A stretch of DNA of 64,000 nt from Kangiellaceae bacterium (GTDB lineage Bacteria; Pseudomonadota; Gammaproteobacteria; Enterobacterales; Kangiellaceae): the NCBI GenBank assembly GCA_026196875.1, contig JAPHTP010000025.1, positions 30,452-94,451 on the forward strand. Reading direction: 5' to 3'. The notes below the pieces were generated by a model that saw only the letters and a list, made by a program, of their open reading frames with translations, did no database searches and was not told the origin of the DNA. How positions within the stretch are numbered: position 1 is the first letter of the stretch; every line of letters begins with the position of its first letter. Positions 8,355 to 19,143 of the stretch are shown one piece after another. Position numbers and translations under genes: made by a program.

Positions 8355-10112
8355 TTAAATAGTCTCATTATCTAAAGACATCAACGCCCGATAACCAGTT
8401 TTAACCTTTTCGCAGTGCAGAGATAGACTTCCAAACTGATGCTCAAGATAATACTGAGCTGCCGCCAATTTACGTGCCTTGAGCACAGAGTCTTCACTAC
8501 TTTCAAGTGCCGCGACCATTTTTAGCCACATCCATCCATATACCAAATATCCTGCGGCGTGCAAGAAATCAACTGCTCCGCCTTGGACCTCATAACTACG
8601 AGCTGCAAATTCTTGTTTTAACCAAGTTGCAGTATCAGTAAATTCAACTAACGAGCTTTCTAGTTGAGTTTTATATTTCGAAGCCAGCTCTGAGCAGCTA
8701 TCTAACGCAAGGTCTTGTTTTATCAACTCAGCTAAATGCTCCAACAAACCTGCCTTGTCCAGGCAGACTTTACGTACCAACAAATCTTGAGCTTGAATGC
8801 CATTGGTTCCTTCGTATATCTGAGCGATTTTGGCATCCCTGATAAGTTGCTCTAACCCCCACTCTCTCACAAAACCATGCCCACCGAGAACTTGTACACC
8901 GTGGTTACAAGCTTCATAGCCTTTGTCGGTAAAGAAAGCTTTTGCAATAGGCGTAAGCAAAGCCATTATGCCTGCAGATTGATTTCTAACGTTTTCGTCA
9001 GAATGGAAATATTGTTTATCGATTTGCATCCCCATAAACACAGCAAGCGCTCTGCCAGGTTCGGTGTTTGCTCGTTGTTGCATCAACATACGGCGTACAT
9101 CCGCATGCTGAATTATCGTTGCTGTTTCACCTGATGCATTTTTACCTTGCTTGCGTTCTTCAGCGTAGGCCTTTGCTAGCTGGTAAGAAGTTTCTCCTAA
9201 CCCAATACCTTGAATACCGATAGACAGGCGTTCCAGGTTCATCATGGTGAACATTGCAAATAATCCGCGGTTCTCTTTACCTACGAGATAACCTTCAGAA
9301 TTGTCAAAGTTCATCACACAAGTAGATGAAGCTTTAATTCCCATTTTATGTTCAATGCTGCCACAAGTAACTTGGTTGGCTTCTCCCAAGCTTCCATCAG
9401 CATTTACCTTTATTTTAGGAACCAGGAACAGGCTAATCCCTTTGGGCCCGTCTGGTGCTCCAGGTAGTTTTGCTAGAACCAGATGAATAATATTCTCCGA
9501 TAAATCGTGTTCCCCACCGGTGATAAAAATCTTAGTTCCGTTGATTTTAAAGGTTCCGTCGCCATTATCTTCTGCTTTCGATTTGATAATACCTAAATCT
9601 GAACCGGCATGGGGTTCTGTGAGTCCCATAGCACCAGCCCATCGACCTTCTAGCATTGGCGGAAGATAAGTTTGCTTTAGGTCGTCAGATGCATGTGCAT
9701 GAATAGCGTGATATGCACCGTTAGTGAGGCTTGGGTAAAGGCAGAATGATGTGTTTGCAGAGTAAATCATCTCTTCAACCAACACATGCAGTGCTTTGGG
9801 CAACCCTTGACCACCAAACTCAGGATCTCCATTTGAGCCTTGCCAACCAGCTTGGCAGAACTCTTGATATGCTTCTTTGAAACCTTTTGGCGTAGTTACT
9901 TTCCCGTCCTCAAAGAGGCAACCTTCTTCATCACCTGTTCGATTTAACGGAAATAATACGTTTTCCGAAAACTTGGCTGCCTCTTCCAAAATGGCGCCGT
10001 ATAAGTTGGAATCGAATTCGGCAAAATTATCAATTTCACCTAGAGATTTTTCTACATTGAATACCTGATTCAAAAGAAAATTCATATCGTCAAGCGGGGC
10101 TTTGTAACTCAT
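8355..10112 (-). CDS. Acyl-CoA dehydrogenase, long C-terminal-domain type
   Basis: An FAD enzyme that oxidises an acyl-CoA to the 2-enoyl-CoA. The 585-residue length and opening match the larger dehydrogenase family that includes DmdC (methylmercaptopropionyl-CoA dehydrogenase) and many fatty-acyl enzymes. Motifs seen: MGLTEPHAGSD (162-172), the FAD-contact region FITGGEHD, NLERLSIG (292-299), and the catalytic glutamate E434 in IYEGTNGIQAQD. A C-terminal extension of about 120 residues follows. The substrate cannot be set from sequence; beta-oxidation is the default. GGAAAG precedes the ATG. It stands alone between two terminators. Confidence 0.9.
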   Translation of the reverse strand: MSYKAPLDDMNFLLNQVFNVEKSLGEIDNFAEFDSNLYGAILEEAAKFSENVLFPLNRTGDEEGCLFEDGKVTTPKGFKEAYQEFCQAGWQGSNGDPEFGGQGLPKALHVLVEEMIYSANTSFCLYPSLTNGAYHAIHAHASDDLKQTYLPPMLEGRWAGAMGLTEPHAGSDLGIIKSKAEDNGDGTFKINGTKIFITGGEHDLSENIIHLVLAKLPGAPDGPKGISLFLVPKIKVNADGSLGEANQVTCGSIEHKMGIKASSTCVMNFDNSEGYLVGKENRGLFAMFTMMNLERLSIGIQGIGLGETSYQLAKAYAEERKQGKNASGETATIIQHADVRRMLMQQRANTEPGRALAVFMGMQIDKQYFHSDENVRNQSAGIMALLTPIAKAFFTDKGYEACNHGVQVLGGHGFVREWGLEQLIRDAKIAQIYEGTNGIQAQDLLVRKVCLDKAGLLEHLAELIKQDLALDSCSELASKYKTQLESSLVEFTDTATWLKQEFAARSYEVQGGAVDFLHAAGYLVYGWMWLKMVAALESSEDSVLKARKLAAAQYYLEHQFGSLSLHCEKVKTGYRALMSLDNETI

Positions 10113-10152
10113 AACTTTCCTTTATTTGCTTTTAATTGTGGCTATTAGGCGC

Positions 10153-10178
10153 AAAAAAGGCTCTAAAAAGAGCCTTTT
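10153..10178 (-). terminator. Rho-independent terminator after the alanine symporter gene
   Basis: An AGGCTCT/AGAGCCT stem with A- and T-runs on its flanks, between the symporter stop and the dehydrogenase start. Read on the minus strand it ends in TTTTTT. Confidence 0.8.
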
Positions 10179-10234
10179 CTACTTATTGTTTGCGCGCATT
10201 CTAACACATAATTTCAAACAGGTGTTTTAATTTT

Positions 10235-11902
10235 TTAATCTGCTTGATTCTTGTCAAAGTGCTCCCAGTATTTTGCCACAGTTTGCTTCATATCCTTATG
10301 CAATAAAAGTATACCTATCAAGTTTGGAATGGTCATAAGTGCGACTGTTACCAATGCGATGTCCCAAATTATCTGTGAATCAATTACGGCTGCGATGAAA
10401 AATGCCGCTACATAGACAACCCGATACGGTAGTACTGATCTTTCTCCAAATAAATAGGTCATAGCACGATCACCGTAGTAAGACCATGCTATTGCAGTAG
10501 TAAAGGCGAATAACAACAACCCAATGGATACGATGTATTGTCCCCATTCACCAAAGAAACCTCGCTTGAATGCTTCCGATGTAAGCTTCACTGAGTGCAC
10601 TAGGGACTTACCCGATACATCAATATTATCAGTAGCTAGTTTGCCATTTTCTATTTTAATTGTTCCAGTATAAGGCTTGTCTTCTGAACTGTAAGTTACT
10701 TGCTCTGCAACAGAGCGGGCTGCAATTAGAGTTACTGAAGAAGAATCCAACACACCATCTTTGACTGATAGCTCACCTTCGAATGTTTTTACACTCGACG
10801 ACTCCGCATCAACAAGGAAATTACCTAAATGCTCAACATGTTCTTTGTTTTGATCGGTATACACTCCTTGAACATAAGTCATGTCGGTACGATCAAAGTC
10901 GTTTTGGTGTTTTTCTGTCCATACGTTTGAAGACAAAATTACCAGACCAGTGACAGTACATATAATAATTGTGTCAATAAATGGCTCTAACAATGAAACC
11001 ATTCCCTCTGAAGCAGGTTCTTTACCTTTTGCGCTAGCATGAGCAATTGCCGCCGATCCTTGACCAGCCTCATTGGAGAACAACCCTCGGTTAGCACCAA
11101 TTTTCATTGCAAAAGCAAAACTAGCTCCCAGAAATCCACCTAAAGCGGCTGAACCAGAAAATGCATTTTCAAAAATAGAAACAAAAGACGGGCCAATATT
11201 TTCGATGTTGTAAAATATAACTGCTAACGCTCCAATTAAATAGATCGCAGCCATAGAAGGAACAATTGTTTCTGCGACGTGCGCTATACGCTTGATGCCG
11301 CCGATGATAACAAAAGCTAATATGCCGGCTAATACGAGTCCAGTTACCCAGTTTTCAATACCAAAAGAAGAATTCATTCCAACAGCGATGCTGTTAACTT
11401 GCGGCATGTTGCCGCTTCCAAGAGAACTCACTACCGTGGCAACAGCGAAAATAACAGCCAACCACTTCATATTGAGTTTTTTCTCCATATAGTACATCGG
11501 ACCACCAGCCATAGTTCCATCAGCTGTTTTTTCACGATACTTGTGAGACAAAGTAACTTCTACAAACTTGGTGGTCATACCAAAGAAAGCAGTAACCCAC
11601 ATCCAAAACAACGCAGCCGGTCCACCAAAGTATATAGCTAGCGCAACTCCACCAATGTTCCCTGTTCCTACTGTCCCAGAAAGAGCGGTAGTTAATGCCT
11701 GAAAATGGCTGGTATCACCTGGAGCATCTTCTTTCGCATATTTGCCCCTTAGTATTCTTGTTGCATGAGTAAAGTACCTTACTTGAGGAAAACCTAAATA
11801 GATGGTGAAAACTACACCGGTACCAATTAGTAAGTATGGGAAATAAAACGCGCTACCGAGAAAAGAATCCAGGTAAAGAATGAAGTTTGACAAAGCTTCC
11901 AA
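10235..11902 (-). CDS. Sodium:alanine/glycine symporter (AGCS family) with a hydrophilic insertion
   Basis: An inner-membrane permease importing alanine or glycine with sodium. Family marks are [15 protein letters not shown] (76-90) and the block with [12 protein letters not shown] (273-284). AGCS proteins are usually near 450 residues; this one has 555 because residues about 326-440, between two membrane spans, form a polar, Ser/Asp/Glu-rich stretch that interrupts the hydrophobic pattern. The start is a TTG preceded by AAGGGG at 7 bases; another TTG three codons on cannot be excluded. The nearby OadGAB pump could supply the sodium gradient, but that link is only inferred. Confidence 0.9.
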   Translation of the reverse strand: MEALSNFILYLDSFLGSAFYFPYLLIGTGVVFTIYLGFPQVRYFTHATRILRGKYAKEDAPGDTSHFQALTTALSGTVGTGNIGGVALAIYFGGPAALFWMWVTAFFGMTTKFVEVTLSHKYREKTADGTMAGGPMYYMEKKLNMKWLAVIFAVATVVSSLGSGNMPQVNSIAVGMNSSFGIENWVTGLVLAGILAFVIIGGIKRIAHVAETIVPSMAAIYLIGALAVIFYNIENIGPSFVSIFENAFSGSAALGGFLGASFAFAMKIGANRGLFSNEAGQGSAAIAHASAKGKEPASEGMVSLLEPFIDTIIICTVTGLVILSSNVWTEKHQNDFDRTDMTYVQGVYTDQNKEHVEHLGNFLVDAESSSVKTFEGELSVKDGVLDSSSVTLIAARSVAEQVTYSSEDKPYTGTIKIENGKLATDNIDVSGKSLVHSVKLTSEAFKRGFFGEWGQYIVSIGLLLFAFTTAIAWSYYGDRAMTYLFGERSVLPYRVVYVAAFFIAAVIDSQIIWDIALVTVALMTIPNLIGILLLHKDMKQTVAKYWEHFDKNQAD

Positions 11903-11970
11903 AATGCTGCCCCTTAATAAATATTATTGATAATTATTCAGGGCATTATAAACGAACTGTGAGAAAAATA

Positions 11971-11983
11971 GCTATCTGATAGC
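11971..11983. promoter_or_regulatory. GCTATC-N-GATAGC palindrome between the symporter and pentapeptide genes
   Basis: A perfect 6-1-6 inverted repeat, followed on the minus strand by TATTTTTC. It could be a weak terminator for the oad/pentapeptide operon or an operator of the symporter gene, 69 bases upstream of its start. Confidence 0.35.
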
Positions 11984-12012
11984 AAAGCTAAGCTGGTTGA
12001 ATATTTACACTA

Positions 12013-12360
12013 TTATTTATTGTCTTTTCTCATTCTCATTCGAATACCTTTTTCCACAGAGAGAAATACCTCTTGGCCGTCTATATTGGCAGGAAAAAAA
12101 CAACCCGAAATTTGAGCGGAAGCAATACTTGCTCCATGTAGGTTAGAAAGTGAAAAATCGATGCCTCTTAAATCAGCAGCACGAAAATAACAACCGCTAA
12201 AATTGATCCTGGTAGCATCCAATCCGCGGAGATCTAAACCTCGAAAGTCACAATCGTGAAAATCAATTACTCCAGATTCAGGTTTCTGCTGATTAAATTC
12301 TTCAACTTTTTCCGCTCGAAGTAACTGATAAAGGGGATCTTCGGGAAAGCGTAACGCCAT
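12013..12360 (-). CDS. Small pentapeptide-repeat protein
   Basis: A 115-residue protein whose middle (about 30-95) reads as A(D/N)LxX pentapeptide repeats, for example FRGLDLRGLDATRINFSG and FRAADLRGIDFSLSNLHGA. Such repeats form a short right-handed quadrilateral beta-helix. No enzyme motif or signal peptide is seen, so it should be cytoplasmic. AGAGGTGAG precedes the ATG. It follows oadB by 95 bases and is probably in the same transcript. The function is unknown; it is too short to be a typical Qnr-type gyrase mimic. Confidence 0.85.
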   Translation of the reverse strand: MALRFPEDPLYQLLRAEKVEEFNQQKPESGVIDFHDCDFRGLDLRGLDATRINFSGCYFRAADLRGIDFSLSNLHGASIASAQISGCFFPANIDGQEVFLSVEKGIRMRMRKDNK

Positions 12361-12455
12361 AACTCACCTCTGTTTTAAAACCGAAAGTCTAGGGTGTGTT
12401 CAAACACATCCTAAAAGCTCTGAAGTAAGAGTATAGTCAGTAAAATATCGCTTCG

Positions 12456-13589
12456 CTAACCAACTAGCGCAAGCAATACCCCAGCGGCTACAGCGGATCC
12501 AATCACTCCAGCAACATTTGGTCCCATTGCATGCATAAGTAGAAAGTTATGAGGATTTGACTCTAAACCGACTTTATTCACCACTCGTGCGGCCATAGGA
12601 ACAGCCGATACTCCGGCTGCGCCAATTAGGGGATTAATTTTTGTCTTGGACATCCTAGACATTAATTTTGCCATTAGAACACCACTTGCTGTTCCAATTG
12701 AAAATGCTACCGCGCCAAGCAATAGAATGCCGATAGTCTCCCAGTTTAAAAACTGTTCTGCTGAAAGCTTGGAACCCACACCTAATCCTAAGAATATTGT
12801 CGTAATATTTATAAGAGAATTTTGAGTCGTTTCAGATAAACGATTAACAACCCCACTCTCTTTCATCAAGTTTCCAAAACAAAACATTCCAATTAAGGGA
12901 GCAGCTGACGGCAATAACATAATACATAAAGCCATAACGACGAGAGGAAACGCAATCTTTTCCTTTTGCGAGACATGACGGAGCTGAGTCATTTTAATCG
13001 CTCTTTCATGTTCGCTAGTTAAAAGGCGCATAATTGGGGGTTGGATGATTGGTACTAATGCCATATAAGAGTAGGCTGCTACCGCGATAGCGCCAAGCAA
13101 ATCAGGAGCTAGCTTGCCCGCCAAAAAGATTGCTGTCGGGCCATCGGCGCCTCCGATTATGGCGATTGCCGAGGCGTCCTTTAATGTCCACTCAATACCA
13201 GGAATAACATTTAATGCCATAGCCCCTAGTAGCGTCGCAAAGATCCCAAACTGGGCTGCGGCTCCTAAAAAAAGAGTCTTTGGGTTTGCAATCAAAGCGC
13301 CAAAATCCGTCATAGCGCCGACCCCCATAAATATAAGTAGCGGAAATACGCCAGTGTCAATCCCGATCTTATATACATAGTGCAGCAACCCACCGACTTC
13401 TGCGATACCGGCAATTGGAATGTTGCTCAGAATACAGCCAAAACCGATAGGTAAAAGCAACAGCGGCTCAAATTCTTTCGCGATGGCCAAAAATAGTAGA
13501 GACAAACCAACCGCGATCATCGCAAGTTGAGGGATAGTAAAGTTGTAAACCCCGGTATTCTGCCAAAGCTGAACGAAACCTTCCAACAT
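12456..13589 (-). CDS. oadB: Sodium-pumping oxaloacetate decarboxylase subunit beta
   Basis: The membrane subunit that couples decarboxylation of carboxybiotin to sodium export. The 377-residue protein is almost wholly membrane-embedded. It shows the family blocks [22 protein letters not shown] (about 82-103) and [18 protein letters not shown] (about 145-162), the latter holding the aspartate linked to sodium translocation in this family. AAGGAA precedes the ATG. It follows oadA by 22 bases. Confidence 0.96.
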   Translation of the reverse strand: MLEGFVQLWQNTGVYNFTIPQLAMIAVGLSLLFLAIAKEFEPLLLLPIGFGCILSNIPIAGIAEVGGLLHYVYKIGIDTGVFPLLIFMGVGAMTDFGALIANPKTLFLGAAAQFGIFATLLGAMALNVIPGIEWTLKDASAIAIIGGADGPTAIFLAGKLAPDLLGAIAVAAYSYMALVPIIQPPIMRLLTSEHERAIKMTQLRHVSQKEKIAFPLVVMALCIMLLPSAAPLIGMFCFGNLMKESGVVNRLSETTQNSLINITTIFLGLGVGSKLSAEQFLNWETIGILLLGAVAFSIGTASGVLMAKLMSRMSKTKINPLIGAAGVSAVPMAARVVNKVGLESNPHNFLLMHAMGPNVAGVIGSAVAAGVLLALVG

Positions 13590-13611
13590 ATAAATTCCTT
13601 AGGCCTAGGTC

Positions 13612-15393
13612 TTAGCTTAAACCGATCAATTGATCGCCAAGTGAAACGGCATCACCTTCTTTTACAAAGATTCTGGCTATATTTCCCGCTTGATTGGCTT
13701 TTACTTCGGTTTCCATTTTCATAGCTTCAAGAATAATTACAGTTTGCCCTTCTTCAACTTGGTCACCTTCGTTTACAAGTACCTTGAATATATTTCCGGC
13801 AAGCGGAGCTTCAATGTTGCTAGAGACTTCAGCAGGTTTTGAAGAGTGTGTAATGGGCGCTTTGTTATTTTCGATCGGAACTGTTTTAACATCCACAAGT
13901 TGTCCGCTTGGCGCGACTGTTACTTGGAATTTTCGACCATTTACCGCAACATCATAACTTTCTGGTCCCCCGCTAGGACTATTAGCTTTTGGTGCGTCTG
14001 GTTCTGCGCAGGGCATAGGTTCAAATGCGTTAGGATTGCCGCGATTTTTGAGAAACTTAATTCCTATTTGCGGGAATAATGCATAAGTTAACACATCATC
14101 AATTTCATTTTTTGCCAACAAAATTCCTTCTTTAGCTGCGACAAGTTTGAGTTCTTTGGTTAGCTTTTCAACTTCCGGTTCCAAAAGATCTGCCGGCCGA
14201 CAAGTTATTGGCTCACTGCCTTCTAACACTCGTTTTTGCAACTCTTCATTAACCGGTGCTGCAGTTGCGCCATACTCTCCTTTTAAAACGCCGGAAGTTT
14301 CTTTGCTTATTGTTTTATACCTTTCGCCAGTCATCACATTAAGAACTGCTTGAGTTCCGACAATTTGTGACGTAGGCGTAACCAGCGGTATATATCCCAG
14401 ATCTTTGCGTACACGTGGGATCTCTTTTAGTACCTCATCCAATTTATCTCCAGCTCCTTGCTCTTTTAACTGATTCTCCATATTAGTCAGCATCCCACCT
14501 GGAACTTGTGCAACAAGAATCCTCGAGTCGACTCCTTTAAGACTACCTTCCCATTTGGCATACTTTTTACGCACTTCTCTAAAATACGCAGATATTTCTT
14601 CAAGTGCTTGCAAATTAAGGCCTGTATCCCTTTGCTCATCTTCAAAAATGGATACAACAGATTCAGTTGCCGAATGACCGTAAGTCATGCTCATGGATGA
14701 AATACTTGAATCCACAGTATCAATACCTGCTTCAACGGCTTTAGTGATTGTTGCAGTGCTGAGCCCGGTAGTAGCGTGAGCATGGAGTGCAATCGGCACC
14801 TCAATTTGTTCTTTTAACTTGGAGACCAACTCTTCCGCGACATAAGGCTTTAGTAATCCAGCCATATCTTTTATACAAATAGAGTGCGCTCCCATGTCTT
14901 GCAACTGTTTGGCCATATCCAACCACATTTGAATGGTATGAACAGGACTCACCGTATAAGACATCGTACCTTGTGCGTGCTTACCCGTTTTAATTGTCGC
15001 CTTGATCGCGGTTTCCAAATTACGCATATCGTTCATTGCATCAAATATGCGGAAAACATCCATGCCGTTAACCGCGGCACGCTCAACGAAAGCTTCCACC
15101 ACATCATCTGCATAATGCCGGTAACCCAAAATATTTTGCGCTCTGAATAGCATTTGCTGCTTTGTGTTTGGCATTGCAGCTTTTAACCGGCGTAACCTGT
15201 CCCAGGGATCTTCACCAAGAAAACGAATACAAGAATCAAATGTAGCACCGCCCCAAGTTTCGATGGACCAATAGCCAATTGCGTCTAACTTCTCAGCGAT
15301 TGGTAACATATCCTCAATACGCATACGCGTAGCGAACAACGACTGATGTCCATCACGTAACACCAGTTCGGTAATGCCTAAACGATTGCTCAT
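13612..15393 (-). CDS. oadA: Oxaloacetate decarboxylase subunit alpha (carboxyltransferase plus biotin domain)
   Basis: It transfers the carboxyl group of oxaloacetate to biotin, giving pyruvate; OadB then releases CO2 and exports sodium. The 593 residues comprise an HMGL-like TIM barrel (about 1-300) with [12 protein letters not shown] at the N-terminus and [11 protein letters not shown] near 203, a conserved carboxylase middle domain, a proline/serine linker and a C-terminal biotinyl domain. The biotin acceptor is K559 in EAMKMET. AAGGA precedes the ATG. Gene order oadG-oadA-oadB is standard. Confidence 0.96.
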   Translation of the reverse strand: MSNRLGITELVLRDGHQSLFATRMRIEDMLPIAEKLDAIGYWSIETWGGATFDSCIRFLGEDPWDRLRRLKAAMPNTKQQMLFRAQNILGYRHYADDVVEAFVERAAVNGMDVFRIFDAMNDMRNLETAIKATIKTGKHAQGTMSYTVSPVHTIQMWLDMAKQLQDMGAHSICIKDMAGLLKPYVAEELVSKLKEQIEVPIALHAHATTGLSTATITKAVEAGIDTVDSSISSMSMTYGHSATESVVSIFEDEQRDTGLNLQALEEISAYFREVRKKYAKWEGSLKGVDSRILVAQVPGGMLTNMENQLKEQGAGDKLDEVLKEIPRVRKDLGYIPLVTPTSQIVGTQAVLNVMTGERYKTISKETSGVLKGEYGATAAPVNEELQKRVLEGSEPITCRPADLLEPEVEKLTKELKLVAAKEGILLAKNEIDDVLTYALFPQIGIKFLKNRGNPNAFEPMPCAEPDAPKANSPSGGPESYDVAVNGRKFQVTVAPSGQLVDVKTVPIENNKAPITHSSKPAEVSSNIEAPLAGNIFKVLVNEGDQVEEGQTVIILEAMKMETEVKANQAGNIARIFVKEGDAVSLGDQLIGLS

Positions 15394-15402
15394 TGTTAGT
15401 CC

Positions 15403-15639
15403 TTAAGATTTAGAATTCTTGTTTCGGTAGGTATGAATTGCGCTGGAAATAGCCGCTATTTCTTCGCTACTAATTTGTTCTTTTCTTTGAACTTCGCTAA
15501 TCACAGTAACTGGAGGTTCTCCAAGAAACCTCTGCATCAGGATAGTAACAAATACTAAAACAGACAAAAATACAAACACCATCCCCATGCCTACAAGCAT
15601 GAGCTGGAAGCCATTCGAAAGTAATTCAGTATCAAGCAT
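15403..15639 (-). CDS. oadG: Oxaloacetate decarboxylase subunit gamma
   Basis: A 78-residue protein with one membrane span (about 12-34, ending VTILMQRFLGEPP), the usual design of OadG, which holds alpha and beta together at the membrane. The C-terminal tail lacks an obvious cluster of histidines seen in some OadG proteins. It ends 9 bases before oadA. No good ribosome binding site precedes the ATG. Confidence 0.9.
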   Translation of the reverse strand: MLDTELLSNGFQLMLVGMGMVFVFLSVLVFVTILMQRFLGEPPVTVISEVQRKEQISSEEIAAISSAIHTYRNKNSKS

Positions 15640-15792
15640 GGTTGTTGTTTATCTATATTTGCAATAAAAAGTAAACTGTTAGATGAATAAGCGAGTTTAT
15701 TTAACTAGCAACAGTGAAGCAAATGGAATGAAAAGTGTCAACTTAAGCTTATTGGATAATAACAACATTCTAAGCTTTAATTGTTGTGGATC

Positions 15793-15817
15793 AAAAAAGC
15801 CAGGCAAGGCCTGGCTT
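15793..15817 (-). terminator. Rho-independent terminator after the M6 protease gene
   Basis: A perfect 9-bp AAGCCAGGC/GCCTGGCTT stem with a 3-base loop. On the minus strand it runs into TTTTTT, 20 bases past the protease stop. Confidence 0.85.
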
Positions 15818-15836
15818 ATTCAAATAGTCGAGAAGA

Positions 15837-18665
15837 TTAGTCCTTTTTTCTTAGCCTAATTAATGGTAACAGCAACAATGTCCAAAAGATTGAACCACCA
15901 CCGCTTGAACCGCCACTAGCAGGAGGTTGAATCACAGTTTGAATGGTGACCTGCCTACTGAATGAATCGGAGGCGCCGGTTGAATCAGTTACCGTCAATT
16001 GAACCGTGTAACTTCCGTCAGCATTATACGTATGTGTAGGAGTCTCTTCAGTTGAAGAGTTACCGTCACCAAAATTCCAGCTATAGCTCAATCCTCCAAT
16101 ACCTCCAGAGGTAGAATTAGAAAAGGTTACCGTTTTAGCGTTTACCGAAGACGTAAAGTTTGCTTCAGGCAATGCTCCGACTCTTACTGTTTGGCTGACT
16201 GAATCAGAATCCGAAGTGTCGTTGTCGGTGATCGTTAAGGTTACTGTGTATTCACCTTCACTCGTGTAATTGTGCGTAGGACTGGCTTCGGTCGAATTTA
16301 CAGAACCATCACCAAAATCCCAATCATAAGAAATATTTCCTGAGGAAGTTGAGCTATTAGTAAAAGTCACGTTTGTACCTGCGTAGCTATAGCTGAAAGC
16401 AGCATTAATAACTACCAATCTTGAAACTCTAATTGTCGCAGTAGAACTATCGGCCGCTTGATTTACAACTTCAATATTTAGCCCATGCACAGGAAGCTTA
16501 ATTCCAGACTCTGCTTGCGTAGGCGCGGAATAATCGTCAGCATCTGAAAATAAAGTTTTGGCTGCCAAGTTCGTATCTCCCGAGTACGGCGTTTGAGAAA
16601 ACATACTAAAGGCCGCATCTCTTACTTGCACACCTGTGTCCGAAGTACCAATCAGTACCTGATCTGCATCCACAACTCCAACAAATCCTTCACCGGGATG
16701 GTCCGAAGAATTATTATCTGCAAACTTAGAATCAGCAAACCAAATAACTACACCATGGTCATAACTTCTTGTAGACAACCCATTGTCTGGACCATTATGG
16801 CTTCTTAATTGAACCCAGTAGTTTTGCGGTAATCCATCTCTCTGGCTGGTAATCCTGGAATAGCCTGCCAAAGTAGCAACTCCGTCCGATTCGGCTCCAT
16901 CGGTATAAATTTCTGATGTACCATCCAGAACTTTAATTTCGTCAACCGTTAACCCGTAACCACCTGTATTGCTATCAGACTTATATTCAAATTTTACGGT
17001 TACAGTTTGGCCTTTAAATTGAGAAATATCGTAGGTTAAATCTACCCAGTAGTCAGGTCCTTGTGCACCTGCAATGTTCTGTGATTTATCAGTAATATAA
17101 TGAGTCACATCATCATACAATGCGTATTGTCCGGTATATGGATTTGTCGCCCTAGTATGATTTCCAGGAATCGCTGTATCGTTAAATAACACTCTCGCAA
17201 AATCCCAATCTTCTTCAATATCCCAATGTGCTTTCATCGTCAAAGAAACATTATCCGAATTAGGAACGTTAATTTGGAATGACATGGTGTTATTAAGATC
17301 GTGTCCTTCGCCAGAGTAGTATTGATAGTTTCCTGCAAATGGAGACTTAAAATCTATACGGGGTGAAGGGATATCGATTCTAACCTGGTTTATAGTGTTA
17401 GCAGTATGATTTACCGCTTCAACTAGATTAATATCTTGCGAATTTGTAAGGTCAGCAAGGTTAACCGTAACCTCATTTATCCAATTAGCGCCGTGACGAG
17501 CTTGCAGATATGAACGCGCGTATGCACTAAATCCAGTTGGCTGAGAACCAGGTAAACTTCCAGCCCAAGAACCGTTCGACATAACAGACCAATGGCCAAC
17601 AGGCGAACCTTTTCCAGCGCCCCGATTTGTATTAGTATCATATTCGTCAGGCAAACCAAGATCATGTCCAAACTCGTGCACCACAACGCCTATCGCTGCA
17701 TCAATAGGTTGAATGGTATAACCGAATAATCTTTTGCTAGTTCCAGATACCACATGTCCCATCGTTGAAGGGTCACCTGTTTGATTGACGAAAAAGCGAT
17801 GCGACCAAATTGCATCATCTCCAAGTCGTCCACCGCCAGCGTCTTCTCCCATGCTGGAATGAAAAACCATTACATGATCGATAAACCCATCGGGCTCGTC
17901 GAGATTTCCATTGCCATTTAAGTCATAGGGATCTTCTAAATCGTACTCGTCAAGATTAATCGAATTTGCAGCGACAGCTTTGTCCACGGCTTCTCTAATC
18001 AAGGCAGGAACATTTATGTCTCTTTCGTCATCAGGGTCATTGCCACCATAGGTTGCAGCGTTGTTATCTGCGGTTACCCATCCATAAACATTCCCCTCAA
18101 AAAAGAACTCCCCACCAGACTCTTCTTGATAGTAGGTGTAGGCTGTCTTCAAGTTTTCTCCGTTCGGTCCTGCATAAGTCGAAGTAGAAAACATTAGATT
18201 CTGATAATGAGAAACCGGATAGCTAGGATAATACATACTAGTGTCACTTGTTGTTAATCCGTGGCTCGAGTGCAACAAGTCAGGAAAATCAATTAGTACC
18301 CCTAGTACTTTTACCCTTTTAGGTGTTAACGCTTTTTGCTCAGAATTACTCTTAGAGTGTTTAGATGCCAATTTTTGGTTGTTTTCTTGAGCTTTTTTTA
18401 CAAGCTCTTTGATAAATTTAGATTCGGAATAACCTGTAGCACGAGATTGATAATCGGCCAGAATTTGCCGAATTTCCGACTCGCTAGCGCCGGGTTTAAT
18501 AACCCCTCGTTTTTTAAGCCAGTATTCAACTCGTTCAAGATTTATTACACCCACATCTTTAGCAGGTCTTAACTCGTATGCACCTGTTTGTGCGTTTACA
18601 TTGATACTAACAGCAACAGCTAACGGAGCCAGGGTTGCTATCGCAGTTTTTCTAATAAAACTCAT
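15837..18665 (-). CDS. Secreted M6 (immune inhibitor A-like) metalloprotease with two PKD domains and GlyGly-CTERM tail
   Basis: A large zinc protease, exported and probably surface-anchored. The 942 residues show: signal peptide (1-25, ending NVNA/Q); a propeptide-like N-terminal region (about 26-115); the M6 catalytic domain with HEFGHDLGLPDEYD (H330, E331, H334); a beta-sandwich region (about 430-610); two PKD domains (about 750-835 and 838-912), each with a (Y/S)xWxFGDG core; and a C-terminal tail of a Gly/Ser run, a hydrophobic stretch and IRLRKKD. That tail is the GlyGly-CTERM signal handled by rhombosortase and type II secretion in marine gammaproteobacteria; neither is in this window. 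Its ATG shares one base with the stop of the lipoprotein gene upstream, so the two are translationally coupled. Confidence 0.94.
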   Translation of the reverse strand: MSFIRKTAIATLAPLAVAVSINVNAQTGAYELRPAKDVGVINLERVEYWLKKRGVIKPGASESEIRQILADYQSRATGYSESKFIKELVKKAQENNQKLASKHSKSNSEQKALTPKRVKVLGVLIDFPDLLHSSHGLTTSDTSMYYPSYPVSHYQNLMFSTSTYAGPNGENLKTAYTYYQEESGGEFFFEGNVYGWVTADNNAATYGGNDPDDERDINVPALIREAVDKAVAANSINLDEYDLEDPYDLNGNGNLDEPDGFIDHVMVFHSSMGEDAGGGRLGDDAIWSHRFFVNQTGDPSTMGHVVSGTSKRLFGYTIQPIDAAIGVVVHEFGHDLGLPDEYDTNTNRGAGKGSPVGHWSVMSNGSWAGSLPGSQPTGFSAYARSYLQARHGANWINEVTVNLADLTNSQDINLVEAVNHTANTINQVRIDIPSPRIDFKSPFAGNYQYYSGEGHDLNNTMSFQINVPNSDNVSLTMKAHWDIEEDWDFARVLFNDTAIPGNHTRATNPYTGQYALYDDVTHYITDKSQNIAGAQGPDYWVDLTYDISQFKGQTVTVKFEYKSDSNTGGYGLTVDEIKVLDGTSEIYTDGAESDGVATLAGYSRITSQRDGLPQNYWVQLRSHNGPDNGLSTRSYDHGVVIWFADSKFADNNSSDHPGEGFVGVVDADQVLIGTSDTGVQVRDAAFSMFSQTPYSGDTNLAAKTLFSDADDYSAPTQAESGIKLPVHGLNIEVVNQAADSSTATIRVSRLVVINAAFSYSYAGTNVTFTNSSTSSGNISYDWDFGDGSVNSTEASPTHNYTSEGEYTVTLTITDNDTSDSDSVSQTVRVGALPEANFTSSVNAKTVTFSNSTSGGIGGLSYSWNFGDGNSSTEETPTHTYNADGSYTVQLTVTDSTGASDSFSRQVTIQTVIQPPASGGSSGGGSIFWTLLLLPLIRLRKKD

Positions 18666-18979
18666 TACTTCTTACCACCTTTAAGACACAACTTATATTG
18701 CGCATTTTTCTTTGCAATATATTCTTTGATCGCTACTTCTTTCTCTCCTTGAGACATTTCGGTAGTAATGGTTCCTTTTGCTACCAGGATAGGTTCAAGT
18801 TTCCAAATATCTTCGATGGGCGCAGGCTGTTTGCACGCCACAGGTATTTTTGTAGATAAAGTCGAAGAATTGGTTAATTCGGTTGTAGATTGTGAGGTTT
18901 GATCGCTACCGTTTTGACAAGCAGAAACAAGTAAAACGCAGCAAATTAAGGAAAGAGGACGTAGTCGCACTACACTCAT
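18665..18979 (-). CDS. Small lipoprotein coupled to the M6 protease gene
   Basis: A 104-residue protein with a lipoprotein signal: hydrophobic residues about 9-20, then lipobox VSAC with the acceptor Cys at 21. The mature part is Ser/Thr-rich then Lys-rich, with two further cysteines (in VACKQP and KLCLKG) that could form a disulfide. No family is recognised. The ATG has AGGAG upstream. Its TAA overlaps the protease ATG by one base (TAATG), indicating co-expression. A role as chaperone, inhibitor or tether for the protease is possible but unproven. Confidence 0.8.
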   Translation of the reverse strand: MSVVRLRPLSLICCVLLVSACQNGSDQTSQSTTELTNSSTLSTKIPVACKQPAPIEDIWKLEPILVAKGTITTEMSQGEKEVAIKEYIAKKNAQYKLCLKGGKK

Positions 18980-19143
18980 ACTTCAATGCTCCTAATGATA
19001 TAACGCGTGCATCATAGAGACTTTATCGGCATGAGTAAGGTAAATAATACACTAATGTAATTATTCACATTAGAGATGTCGACTTTATTTTGACTAGGCT
19101 ATTGTTTTTTTATGGCTTTTCTAGAATATGTATCTTTAAAAAT

